This document shows positions 37,089-44,125 of a DNA stretch of 44,125 nt, piece after piece. Under the pieces are notes generated by a model. That model did not search any database and was not told the DNA's origin. It saw only the letters and a program-made list of their open reading frames with translations. How positions within the stretch are numbered: position 1 is the first letter of the stretch; each line of letters begins with the position of its first letter. The stretch lies in the IMG/VR virus record IMGVR_UViG_3300045935_000016, positions 1 through 44,125 of that record; one strand, given 5' to 3'. Origin of the DNA: a virus. The position numbers were made by a program, and so were the translations under genes.

Positions 37089-37651
37089 TGATTGAGCGCC
37101 ACGAAGCTTGTCGGGAGGAAGAGCGGATGCGGCGGGTCGGCGGACGCGACGAGACCCGGCTCGCGCGGGGTGTCCTGGTAGAGCGTCCATGCCTCGGCGA
37201 GCGACGGCGTAGGCGCGCCGGTCTCGATCTCGACGAGCCAAGCGAGGTTGGCGCCCCGGACGGCGAGATCGAGCGCGACGGCGGCGCGAAGGTCGCGGAG
37301 CGCTTGGTACGTCGCGTCCCGGCCGGCGTCGCCGGAACGGGTCGCTTCGGCGTCTAGCGCGTCGCATACGGCGCGGCGGACCGCTTGGGCGTCTTGGTAG
37401 CTCGCCGGCGCATACGCCGCCGTAGCGCCCGCCAAGGCCGCGCAAGCGGCACACCGGAGATTGGACGCGATCGCGTCCCCGACCGCCCTGGCGTTGTCGG
37501 CGAGCGGTCCGGTCCCGTCGATCGCCGGCGGTAGCCAGCCGGCGAGCGGGAGCAATAGCCGGATCGCGTCGGCGGGATCGTTGGCGGCGGCGGCGAGCGC
37601 CGCGCATAGCTCGACGCCGGCGGCGGCGAAGGCGTCGGTCTCGGCGCTCAT
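37085..37651 (-). CDS. gpN-like protein, C-terminal half as separate gene
   Basis: A 188-residue Ala-rich protein that corresponds to the C-terminal region of Mu gpN/DNA_circ_N proteins: DAQAVRRAVCDALDAEATRS, ALRDLRAAVALDLAVRGANL, SLAEAWTLYQD and PHPLFLPTSFVALNQ, the usual end of the family. In Mu-like phages this is normally one chain of about 490 residues with the preceding gene; here it is split by an ATGA overlap (37648-37651). Confidence 0.7.
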   Translation of the reverse strand: MSAETDAFAAAGVELCAALAAAANDPADAIRLLLPLAGWLPPAIDGTGPLADNARAVGDAIASNLRCAACAALAGATAAYAPASYQDAQAVRRAVCDALDAEATRSGDAGRDATYQALRDLRAAVALDLAVRGANLAWLVEIETGAPTPSLAEAWTLYQDTPREPGLVASADPPHPLFLPTSFVALNQ

Positions 37652-38529
37652 AGAAAGGCCGCGAGGCTATTGACCAGCCGGGCGGACGAATTGACCAGCG
37701 AGCGCGCCGAGGTCGCCGCCGAGAGAACCGTCCGGACGGTCGCGGTGACGGGCTGAAGCGTCGAGCGGCTTCCGGTCGCATAGCGGCCATAGAAGCCCTG
37801 AAGGCCCCGGACCGAATTGAACAGCCGCGCGGCGTCGCTGACCGCATGCGTCGCGAGCGAGGTGAACTGAAGCACCGGCGCGGTAACGTCGTGGATGGTC
37901 GAGCCGATGCTTTTGAGCGTCGCGCCGAGATCGCCGGCCGAGGCGGTATTGAGCCGCGCGGCCGCGCCGGTCACGCTCTGCGACGTCGCGGTCGCGGTCG
38001 TCGGATATTGGACGTCGCCGGCGACGATGAAGGAAAACTGCAATTCGACGACGCGGCCGCGCTCGCGGCGGTCCGAGGTTTGGAATTCGAGCAAGACGCA
38101 TTGGATCGAGCCGAGCGTCGGATGGACGAGCGTCCCCGCGCCGGCTTGCTCGCATGCCTTCAGCATGGCGTCGCGCTGCCGATAGCAGTCGTCGCCGACA
38201 ATGAACGCCTGGACGCTGAAGCGGCGCGGCAGCTTGCCGATATCTTCCGCCCATGCGTCGTCACGGTAGGGATACTCGTGGATCGCGACCCGGCGGCCGG
38301 CGACGGTATCGCCGGCGTCGAGGACGAAGCCGACGCCGCGCCACGAGCCGGGCTGAAGCTGCTGCGCCCACGAGCCGTCCGCCCATGATAGCGCCGACGT
38401 ATCGGGACGCCCCGCGCCGGTAAGGCTCTGGCCGAGCTTGGCGACGTCATTGACGAGGCTGCCGCTGGTCTGGACGATCCGGTTTACGCCCGAGATCGCG
38501 CCAGAGATCGGCCCTAAGATGCCGCTCAT
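37648..38529 (-). CDS. Mu gpN-like DNA_circ_N baseplate protein, N-terminal half
   Basis: A 293-residue protein with the DNA_circ_N domain: SWRGVGFVLDAGDTVAGRRV, AIHEYPYRDDAWAEDIGKLP, RRFSVQAFIVGDDCYRQRDA, LVHPTLGSIQCVLLEFQTSD. Members form the ring between tail tube and hub in Mu-like tails. The C-terminal 100 residues are a Ser/Thr/Ala helix region ending at the junction with the separate C-terminal gene. The start overlaps the tape measure stop by 4 bp. Confidence 0.88.
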   Translation of the reverse strand: MSGILGPISGAISGVNRIVQTSGSLVNDVAKLGQSLTGAGRPDTSALSWADGSWAQQLQPGSWRGVGFVLDAGDTVAGRRVAIHEYPYRDDAWAEDIGKLPRRFSVQAFIVGDDCYRQRDAMLKACEQAGAGTLVHPTLGSIQCVLLEFQTSDRRERGRVVELQFSFIVAGDVQYPTTATATSQSVTGAAARLNTASAGDLGATLKSIGSTIHDVTAPVLQFTSLATHAVSDAARLFNSVRGLQGFYGRYATGSRSTLQPVTATVRTVLSAATSARSLVNSSARLVNSLAAFL

Positions 38530-40562
38530 ATGCTCGCCATGTCCTGATGCTCGACGCGGACCGGCTTGACATTGACCGATCCCGAGCCGGTCGCGGTGAC
38601 GGCGGAATTCGGCGGCGCGTTCTTGTGGGTAATCGAGACGTCGACGGCACCGTTCGGCGGCGTCGACTGCGCGACATTGACCGGCGGGACGGCGGGCGAC
38701 GGGAGGTTGGCGTACTGCCCGGCATGCGCGACATGCGACGGAAGCGCCGGCTCTAGCGAAGCGGCGCCGCCGGACTCGTAGCCCCGGAAAAAGATCGCCG
38801 CCTTTTCCTCTGGCGTCTTTGCCGCCTGCATGCGGGCGAGCAGGCCGGGATACTTCGCAAGCTCTTCCTTCATGAACGACACTTGAGTCGATTGCTGGCT
38901 AACGTCGAGGCCGTTGCGCTTCGCGAAGTCCTCTAGGTCGACGCGGCGCGAGCCTGTCCATTGCGCGAGGCCATAGCCGCCGCGCGATCCCGGCACGAGC
39001 GGCTTGCGTTCATTGATCCCCGAGATCAGGCCGGACTCGGCGTGAAGATTGGAGACAATTGCAGCGGCGTCATCCTTGCCGATGTTCAGTTGCGTCGCGA
39101 TCTCGTCGCGAAGCTGCGCGGGATCGGCGCCCGATCCGGTCGGGTGAAGCGCGCCGGGAGCGACGGGCGGTCCGCCGCTATTGAACAGCCGATTTTTCAG
39201 CCAGCCGACGGGGTTATCCATGAACGACGGACCGCCGCCGCCTTTCTGATTGACCGGCGAATTCGGATATTTGCGCTGCTCGTCCTCGGGGATGCCCTGC
39301 CAGAACGGCGAGCCGGCCGGGAGATTTTCCGGCGCGTATGTCGCCGGGTCGTACGCCTTCTGCATGGTCTGGAACGCGAGAACCGCCGCATTGGCAAGCG
39401 CGACCGTCCGGCCGAGCGAGCCGAGCAAGCCCGAGCCGCCGGCCGCGCCGACGCCGGCGACGCCGAGCGCGCTATCGACGCCGCCGATCGCGCGGACGAT
39501 CCCGACGCCCCACTTGACGACGAACAGCGTCGCGATGACCTCGGCGGCGAGCTTGATATCGTCGAGATGCTTCCAGACCCATTTGAGCGAGTCGATGAAT
39601 TTGGTTATGCCCGCCTCGACGTCCTCCCACTTGATACTATCGAGCCAAGCGGCAAAGCGCGTCGATAGCTCGTCGAGCGCGTGGAGGATATCCGGCGTAT
39701 GTTTCTCGACGAAGATCGCGAACCGCTGTAGCAGCGGACCGAAGTGCTGCGCGATCATGATGCTGATCTGCTGGCCGAGATGGTCGAACGCGACTCCGAC
39801 GCGGCCCTGTGCCTCGCTGAATTGCTGAAGGCTTTTCTTTTGCTCGTCGGTCAGTTCCTTGTATCGGCTCGCGTCGGAGAACCATTGCGCGAAGCTCTGG
39901 CTCGACTGGCGGAAGGTCTCGACGAGCTTATCGCCCTCGGCGCCGAGTAGGCCGGTCGCGATCCGCGCGCGATCCGCCGGGTCTTTCAGCGCCGCGATCT
40001 TGGCGATCAATTCCGGCATGAGATCGCCGGCCGAGCGAAGATGCCCCGTCGCGTCGCGCGCATTGACGCCGAGATGATTCAGCATCTGCGCGGTCTCGGC
40101 GAAGCTGCCCCGGCCGATATTGAGATCGGCGAGGTTGTCGTGAAGCGACTTCAGGCTTTGATCCATATCGGCGGCATTGCCGCCGGCGAGCCGCGTCGCG
40201 TCCTCGAATTGCTGAAGCTGCTGCGTCGTGATGCCGATATTGTCGGCGATCTGGACTAGCTCGCGCGACCATGCGGCATACGACGAAACCAGCTTGACCA
40301 TGCCGGCGATCGAGGCAGCGCCGGTGATCGCGCCCATCAGCGGGACGACGGCGCTTAACGAGCGGAATACCGCGCCGACCGACTTCGCGATCCACTCGAA
40401 TCCGGTCGCGACCTTCCGCAAGCCCGAGACGTCGACGAAGCGCGAGATCGAGCGCGACATTCGCTCCATCGGCGCGCGCATCTGCGCGACGCGGCGATTG
40501 ATCGCGTCGATCTGCTTGGTCGCGTTGTCGACGACCGTGAAGGTAACGGCGTAACCGGCCAT
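38526..40562 (-). CDS. Tape measure protein with tail lysozyme domain
   Basis: A 678-residue protein that sets tail length. It opens with DNATKQIDAINRRVAQMRAP, has hydrophobic Ala/Gly membrane-type segments about residues 50-80 and 260-310, and long helices between. About residues 480-610 form a phage tail lysozyme-like domain (AIVSNLHAESGLISGINERK with Glu near 508, GYGLAQWTGSRRVDLEDFAK, FMKEELAKYPGLLARM), which should cut peptidoglycan during DNA entry. At 678 residues it predicts a moderate tail length. Confidence 0.92.
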   Translation of the reverse strand: MAGYAVTFTVVDNATKQIDAINRRVAQMRAPMERMSRSISRFVDVSGLRKVATGFEWIAKSVGAVFRSLSAVVPLMGAITGAASIAGMVKLVSSYAAWSRELVQIADNIGITTQQLQQFEDATRLAGGNAADMDQSLKSLHDNLADLNIGRGSFAETAQMLNHLGVNARDATGHLRSAGDLMPELIAKIAALKDPADRARIATGLLGAEGDKLVETFRQSSQSFAQWFSDASRYKELTDEQKKSLQQFSEAQGRVGVAFDHLGQQISIMIAQHFGPLLQRFAIFVEKHTPDILHALDELSTRFAAWLDSIKWEDVEAGITKFIDSLKWVWKHLDDIKLAAEVIATLFVVKWGVGIVRAIGGVDSALGVAGVGAAGGSGLLGSLGRTVALANAAVLAFQTMQKAYDPATYAPENLPAGSPFWQGIPEDEQRKYPNSPVNQKGGGGPSFMDNPVGWLKNRLFNSGGPPVAPGALHPTGSGADPAQLRDEIATQLNIGKDDAAAIVSNLHAESGLISGINERKPLVPGSRGGYGLAQWTGSRRVDLEDFAKRNGLDVSQQSTQVSFMKEELAKYPGLLARMQAAKTPEEKAAIFFRGYESGGAASLEPALPSHVAHAGQYANLPSPAVPPVNVAQSTPPNGAVDVSITHKNAPPNSAVTATGSGSVNVKPVRVEHQDMASI

Positions 40563-40566
40563 TACG

Positions 40567-41036
40567 CTAAGTCTCGCGCGCGGCTCGTTCGCGCTCGGCG
40601 ATACGGTGCGACTGCTCGGCCCACCAGATCAGTTGCGTTCCGGTCAGGCCCCATGCGTCGTGCGGCCCCCAGTGCCAGAAGCGCGTGAGATCGGCGATCA
40701 GGTCCCGCCATCCTTGCGGGAAGGCGCGAGCAGTTCGGCTAAAAAATCGAAGGCTTCCGTTAGCTGCGAAAAGCGCAATTCGAGAACGACCTCGCGCGGG
40801 ACCTGGGCGACGGCGGCGACCAGCGCGATCTGATAGCGCCGCATGGTATAGGCGGTCGGCTCGCGGGTATTAAGCTCGATCTCGGCCTTTTCGAGTTGCT
40901 TCGCCGTCGGCTCTTCAAGGTGGAGCGACGTGAACCGTTTCTTTTGAAACGTCACGTCGATATCGATATCGAGCGTCCGCGCGAGCGGCTCGTCGTCCTC
41001 GCTCGTCTCGAATTCGCCGGTGATCGCGTCCATCAT
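40567..41036 (-). CDS. Tail assembly chaperone, -1 frameshift product (gpG-T type)
   Basis: If ribosomes slip at 40746-40740, residues 1-99 of the chaperone are joined to 57 residues in the -1 frame (SRTARAFPQGWRDLIADLTR, FWHWGPHDAWGLTGTQLIWW, AEQSHRIAERERA), giving about 156 residues. The extension has the DLxADLxxFWxWxPxDxxxL pattern of gpE'/gp41' proteins in P2- and Mu-like tails, which recruit the tape measure. It has no start codon of its own with an SD, ends 5 bp before the tape measure gene, and fills what would otherwise be a gap. Confidence 0.85.
40698..41036 (-). CDS. Tail assembly chaperone, short form
   Basis: A 112-residue protein of the phage tail assembly (gp41/gpE) type, between tube and tape measure: LDIDIDVTFQKKRFTSLHLE, EPTAKQLEKAEIELNTREPT, RRYQIALVAAVAQVPREVVL, LRFSQLTEAFDFLAELL. 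It coats the tape measure during tail assembly. The ATG at 41036 overlaps the tube gene stop (ATGA). The track-length extension upstream is antisense of the tube gene. Confidence 0.88.
   Translation of the reverse strand: MMDAITGEFETSEDDEPLARTLDIDIDVTFQKKRFTSLHLEEPTAKQLEKAEIELNTREPTAYTMRRYQIALVAAVAQVPREVVLELRFSQLTEAFDFLAELLAPSRKDGGT
40740..40746 (-). promoter_or_regulatory. Programmed -1 frameshift site T TTT TTA
   Basis: On the minus strand the chaperone codons GAT TTT TTA (residues 97-99) contain T TTT TTA in the exact X XXY YYZ phase for -1 slippage. About 19 nt downstream, CCCGC and GCGGG can form a 5-bp stem with a 7-nt loop. Slippage leads into the extension that continues to 40567. 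Confidence 0.85.
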
Positions 41037-41398
41037 GACTCGCTCACGTCGAGGCCGTCGAAGCGGACCTGAAAGGTCCCCTCGGCGGCGCGGACTTCGA
41101 GCGCGCTCGTGTTCCACATATTCGAGCCGCCGACGACCTTGCCATTCGCGAGCGTCACGAGAATCTCGACGCAGCGCATCTCGTTGAAGTCGCCGATGCT
41201 GATATCGCCGCTATCGCGAAGCGTCGCCTCGACATAGCCTTGGATCGGGACCTCGGAAAAGCCGTGGACACTATCGAGACCGACGAGCGTCTCGCGCTTC
41301 CACCGCGCCGGCGACCACGTAACATCGGAGACGACCATATAAGCCGTTCCGTCGATGGTCAGGCCGGTGATCCCGGCCAGACGTTCGCATGCAGCCAT
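41033..41398 (-). CDS. Tail tube protein (Mu gpM-like)
   Basis: A 121-residue tube protein. GLTIDGTAYMVVSDVTWSPA, RWKRETLVGLDSVHGFSEVP, IQGYVEATLRDSGDISIGDF and NGKVVGGSNMWNTSALEVRA are typical of Mu gpM. It polymerises as hexamers inside the sheath. It follows the sheath gene after 12 bp and overlaps the chaperone by 4 bp. Confidence 0.9.
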   Translation of the reverse strand: MAACERLAGITGLTIDGTAYMVVSDVTWSPARWKRETLVGLDSVHGFSEVPIQGYVEATLRDSGDISIGDFNEMRCVEILVTLANGKVVGGSNMWNTSALEVRAAEGTFQVRFDGLDVSES

Positions 41399-41410
41399 CT
41401 TGCCGCCCCC

Positions 41411-42883
41411 TTACGACTTGCGGAATTGCAGAAGGATCGCGATCTGCCGAAGCTGATTGACCAGATCGACCGGCGCGAGGACCTTAATCAGCCCATTGCC
41501 GGCATTCTCGACGATCACGTTCTGCGCGAAAGTCCGGCTGTTCTGGACATAGCCGGCGCTTTCGAGCGCGCGATACTCGGCGATAACCGACGCGCGGATC
41601 ATCGGCGCGTTGACGCAATTCGAGCCGGGAAGGATCATTGTCGTATCGCTGACCAGCTTCTTGCGCGCGTAGCGGGTCAGCAGATAATTCGAGAGATCGC
41701 GCGAGACGAACATCAGCCCATAGGGCGTCTCGACGTCGAGGTACGAGTTGTCGACCGCGCCGGCGGCGTTCTTCTGATAGGTCGTCGCCGCCCGCTCGAT
41801 AATCACGGTATTGCCCGCGCCGACCCGCGTCGTGCTCATGCCGTCGTACAGCAGGGTATTCCGCTCGCCGAGCGTCCATTGCGAGGCGACGGGCGGCGGC
41901 TGAAGCGTCGTGTTGATGTACTGAAGCGGCAAGCCCGGATCGATCCGAAGGCTCGTCGCGGCGGCGGCGCAGTACTCGGCCGCCCATATCCAGACCGGAT
42001 CGGGCGAGCCGTTAAACGCCATGACCGACATGTGCTGATCGTTCCGCGCGTTGCCGAATGCCGAGCAGGCGCCGAGCGTCCCACGAAACGCCGAGAACGC
42101 GCCGCCATAGATCATCTGTTGCCATGACCAGCGACCGACGTCATCGGCGAAGAAGCTCTGAAGCGCATTGAGCGACGCGGTGTCGTTGTACGGCGTGCAG
42201 ATGAAGTCGAACGGCTTCGACGAGAGATTGGCCAGCCCGGCGGTCAGCGTCGGCGACGCCGTTCCGCCCGCCATCGCGACGAAGGCGAGCGTCACGCCGG
42301 GGACGGGATACTCGCCGCCGCCCGCGCCGAGATAGTTCGCCTGGACCTGTATGTCGTTGCCGAGCGCGCCCTTGTTCAGCGCGGTCAGCGTCACGACGCC
42401 GGCGACGGCGGCGCTCGTGACCGGGAGATCGTCATCGGCATTGATCGCGGTATTGATCGCCGGTCCGATGATCGCGGCGGTATCGCCATTGTTGACCGCG
42501 ACCTGTACGCGCTGGCCGGCGATGTAGAGATTGAGCGTCCCCGAGGCGGTCGCGGTCCCGGTGACGGTGATCGTCCCGGTCGCCGCCGCGCCGGCCGCCG
42601 GATCGACGAGCGGTAGCAGCCAGAGATCGCCGAACGGATCGCGGTCGAGATAGCGCTGCGCCATCGCCGCGAGGATCGAGCCTTGGCCGCAAAGCGAGAG
42701 AACCTGTGCGAGACTCTCGACCTCGATCGGCGTATCGGCGACGGCGGTCCCGACCGCTGTCTTTTGGCCGATCAACAGCGTGCTTTGCAGCGCCGTCCCG
42801 GTATTGGCTTGCGACGGGTCCATCTCGACGAATACGCCGGGGACCCGGTTCGACGACGGGTAATGCGTGAAATTGATTGCCAT
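41411..42883 (-). CDS. Contractile tail sheath (Mu gpL-like)
   Basis: A 490-residue sheath protein: RVPGVFVEMDPSQANTGTAL, LIGQKTAVGTAVADTPIEVE, then a beta-rich inserted domain (TGTITVTGTATASGTLNLYI), KPFDFICTPYNDTASLNAL, YGLMFVSRDLSNYLLTRYAR and the C-terminal arm (APVDLVNQLRQIAILLQFRK). It identifies the phage as a myovirus morphotype. Length is as in Mu. Confidence 0.94.
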   Translation of the reverse strand: MAINFTHYPSSNRVPGVFVEMDPSQANTGTALQSTLLIGQKTAVGTAVADTPIEVESLAQVLSLCGQGSILAAMAQRYLDRDPFGDLWLLPLVDPAAGAAATGTITVTGTATASGTLNLYIAGQRVQVAVNNGDTAAIIGPAINTAINADDDLPVTSAAVAGVVTLTALNKGALGNDIQVQANYLGAGGGEYPVPGVTLAFVAMAGGTASPTLTAGLANLSSKPFDFICTPYNDTASLNALQSFFADDVGRWSWQQMIYGGAFSAFRGTLGACSAFGNARNDQHMSVMAFNGSPDPVWIWAAEYCAAAATSLRIDPGLPLQYINTTLQPPPVASQWTLGERNTLLYDGMSTTRVGAGNTVIIERAATTYQKNAAGAVDNSYLDVETPYGLMFVSRDLSNYLLTRYARKKLVSDTTMILPGSNCVNAPMIRASVIAEYRALESAGYVQNSRTFAQNVIVENAGNGLIKVLAPVDLVNQLRQIAILLQFRKS

Positions 42884-42886
42884 TGC

Positions 42887-43090
42887 TCAGGCTTCCTTCG
42901 CTGGCGGTAGCCGCGCGCCTTCCGGGTCCGGCGGGTCCGGCGCGTCCGGCTCGGTCGCGCTGACGTCGCCGTCGCGAAGCCGGCGATTCCAGAACGGATC
43001 ATCGTCGGGGACTTCGCGGCCCTCGGCGGGTAGCTCCTGCAAGCTGCGCGGATCGCGCACCAGGCGCCCAGGCACAGGATAGACTTTCAT
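42887..43090 (-). CDS. DUF2635 protein (Mu gp38-like)
   Basis: A 67-residue protein, start ATG 43090. MKVYPVPGRLVRDPRSLQEL, PAEGREVPDDDPFWNRRLRD, GDV matches DUF2635, found before the sheath gene in Mu-like phages. The C-terminus is Pro/Asp/Glu-rich. Role in tail assembly unknown. It lies between tail terminator and sheath as in Mu. Confidence 0.85.
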   Translation of the reverse strand: MKVYPVPGRLVRDPRSLQELPAEGREVPDDDPFWNRRLRDGDVSATEPDAPDPPDPEGARLPPAKEA

Positions 43091-43103
43091 GCGCGGCGAC
43101 TCC

Positions 43104-43715
43104 TTACGGCGGGGTTGCGGGCGGATCAGGCCAAGGCCCATCGGTCGGCGGCGGATACGGCGGATCGCCGGTCGGGAGCATGACGACGGCAGGCGGGAGA
43201 TCGCCCGGCGCAACCGGCGCCTTGAAGTAATCGACCTCGATCCGGTTGATATCGACCGAGACCGGCTGTACGCCGTCCGCGTCGGTTATCTGCCAATCGA
43301 TGTTGAATTCCCATTGGTAGAACAGCCGCGCGCGGTCGAGATCGAGATACCGCGCGCCGGCGAACGAGGTCCCGCGCGGTTGCCGGCATTCGTCGATTTC
43401 GAGGTTCAGCACCGAGGCAAAGATCTGCGCCTCGATCGTCTCGAAATTCATCGTCGGCGCCTGTCCGCGCCGGTCCTGTTGCGCGTCAAGCTCGACGGCG
43501 ATCCCGATCGACTTGTGGACGATCTGGATCAGCCCCGTCCAAACCTGATTGGCGTCCGCGTCCTGGCCGAGCGGGATGACATACGCCGCCGGCAAGGCGA
43601 GCGACGTGTTGTAGTTCTTCAGCCCGGCATAGAACTCGGCGGCGCCGGCGACGCGACCGGCGAAGATCGGCGCATTCGCGCGAAGCTGCGAGATAAACGT
43701 CGCGATGATCGTCAG
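43104..43715 (-). CDS. Tail terminator protein, complete copy (CTG start)
   Basis: A tail terminator of about 203 residues in the Mu gp37 position. The N-terminal part LTIIATFISQLRANAPIFAG, then AGAAEFYAGLKNYNTSLALP, AAYVIPLGQDADANQVWTGL, QIVHKSIGIAVELDAQQDRR, NFETIEAQIFASVLN, ending in a beta region and a Pro-rich tail. No ATG or GTG precedes the conserved N-terminus; CTG at 43713-43715 overlaps the previous TGA as CTGA. The only other start, TTG at 43593-43595, would delete 40 conserved residues and is CTC in the second copy at 128-130. Confidence 0.82.
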   Translation of the reverse strand: MTIIATFISQLRANAPIFAGRVAGAAEFYAGLKNYNTSLALPAAYVIPLGQDADANQVWTGLIQIVHKSIGIAVELDAQQDRRGQAPTMNFETIEAQIFASVLNLEIDECRQPRGTSFAGARYLDLDRARLFYQWEFNIDWQITDADGVQPVSVDINRIEVDYFKAPVAPGDLPPAVVMLPTGDPPYPPPTDGPWPDPPATPP

Positions 43716-44125
43716 AGCTTGGTCTCTTTCCAGGTCAGCGACTTGTCGATCGCGGCGCGGACGCGGCGGGTCAGATCGCCGGACTCGGCGGCCATCACGC
43801 GATCAAGGAACGGTCGCGGCTCGAGGACGCGGCTGGTATTGGCGGCGGCTTTGCGTCCGGTCCGCCGGTTGCCCGCGCCGCGTCCGCCGCCGCCGGTCCG
43901 GCCGCCGCCGCGCGCGCCGGCCTCGAGGAACAGCGCGTAAAACTTGCGCGCGCGGACCGCGAAGCCCTCGGCGCTCGGGTAGACGTAGGTTTTCAGCGAA
44001 TCCCGCAAGCCGCCGGTCGGCGCGGCCGGCGGCGATCCCGGCGACGAGGCGGTATAGGCTGGCGCGGCCGCGCGGTATTTCGTCGCCGGATGCGCTGGGT
44101 AGTGCCGGCCGCCGCCTTCCGCCTT
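43466..44125. repeat. Terminal repeat, right copy
   Basis: The counterpart of 1-660 (13 substitutions, no gaps). Joining the copies gives a circular map of 43,465 bp. It contains the 5' end of the tail terminator and the 3' part of the gp10-like gene. Confidence 0.97.
43712..44125 (-). CDS. gp10-like protein, 3' fragment (right-end copy)
   Basis: The last 137 residues of the HK97 gp10-like gene, cut at the contig end; the complete copy is 247-783. The protein is identical to the complete copy over the shared part, while ten bases differ, all at silent positions. That argues that both copies come from functional genomes. Confidence 0.9.
   Translation of the reverse strand, partial: KAEGGGRHYPAHPATKYRAAAPAYTASSPGSPPAAPTGGLRDSLKTYVYPSAEGFAVRARKFYALFLEAGARGGGRTGGGGRGAGNRRTGRKAAANTSRVLEPRPFLDRVMAAESGDLTRRVRAAIDKSLTWKETKL

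Noticed and set aside
35892-37847. 651-residue baseplate hub extending upstream to 37847
   Set aside because: The N-terminal 250 residues are Arg-rich antisense-type sequence in another frame of the gpN genes. GTG 37088 gives the normal hub length and couples by GTGA.

Overview
The window is essentially one complete, GC-rich temperate phage genome. It is given as a linear contig that closes on itself: bases 1-660 recur at 43466-44125, so the unit is a circle of about 43,465 bp. The head is HK97-like (P27-type small terminase, terminase, portal, S78 protease, HK97 capsid). The tail is contractile and Mu-like (sheath, tube, gpN, gpP, gp45 to gp48-like baseplate), and the integrase is a P4-type tyrosine recombinase. 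The base composition, the DUF3309-type peptide and the style of the accessory proteins suggest an alphaproteobacterial host. That host call is an inference.

Layout. A switch region at 14.18-15.02 kb carries a Cro-like gene (leftward), a CI-like gene (rightward) and four copies of an operator TTGCC-N5-GGCAA. Leftward from the switch (14180 down to 1, then through the contig junction to 44125 and down to 24471) runs one almost unbroken minus-strand array. It holds nuclease and replication-type genes (14.2-10 kb), a MazF-like gene and an HNH gene, packaging and head genes (8.7-0.2 kb), and then tail, baseplate, fibre and tail-associated enzymes (43.7-24.5 kb). Most neighbours are joined by ATGA, GTGA or TGATG overlaps.

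Rightward from the switch (15.0-24.5 kb, plus strand) come Gp157, RecT, an AlpA/Xis-like protein and a run of very small proteins. They are followed by a lower-GC cargo block with a Panacea-domain antitoxin-like gene and a two-helix membrane partner, then an exported protein whose promoter carries the phage operator, then the integrase. Next is a cytosine-C5 methyltransferase whose second half is overlapped by another protein-like frame, and a string of small genes that share a leader motif. One minus-strand mini-operon interrupts this region: a 67-residue protein followed by a 63-residue HTH protein, behind a leaderless promoter with two palindromes. That is the architecture of an anti-CRISPR/Aca locus.

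Points most worth following: the acr/aca-like operon at 22.6-23.05 kb; the Panacea-plus-membrane-protein pair; the fifth operator placed inside a distant promoter at 19.6 kb; a T TTT TTA frameshift site in the tail chaperone gene; a likely CTG start in the tail terminator, supported by the second copy of that gene in this same window; and the absence of a recognisable endolysin/holin cassette.
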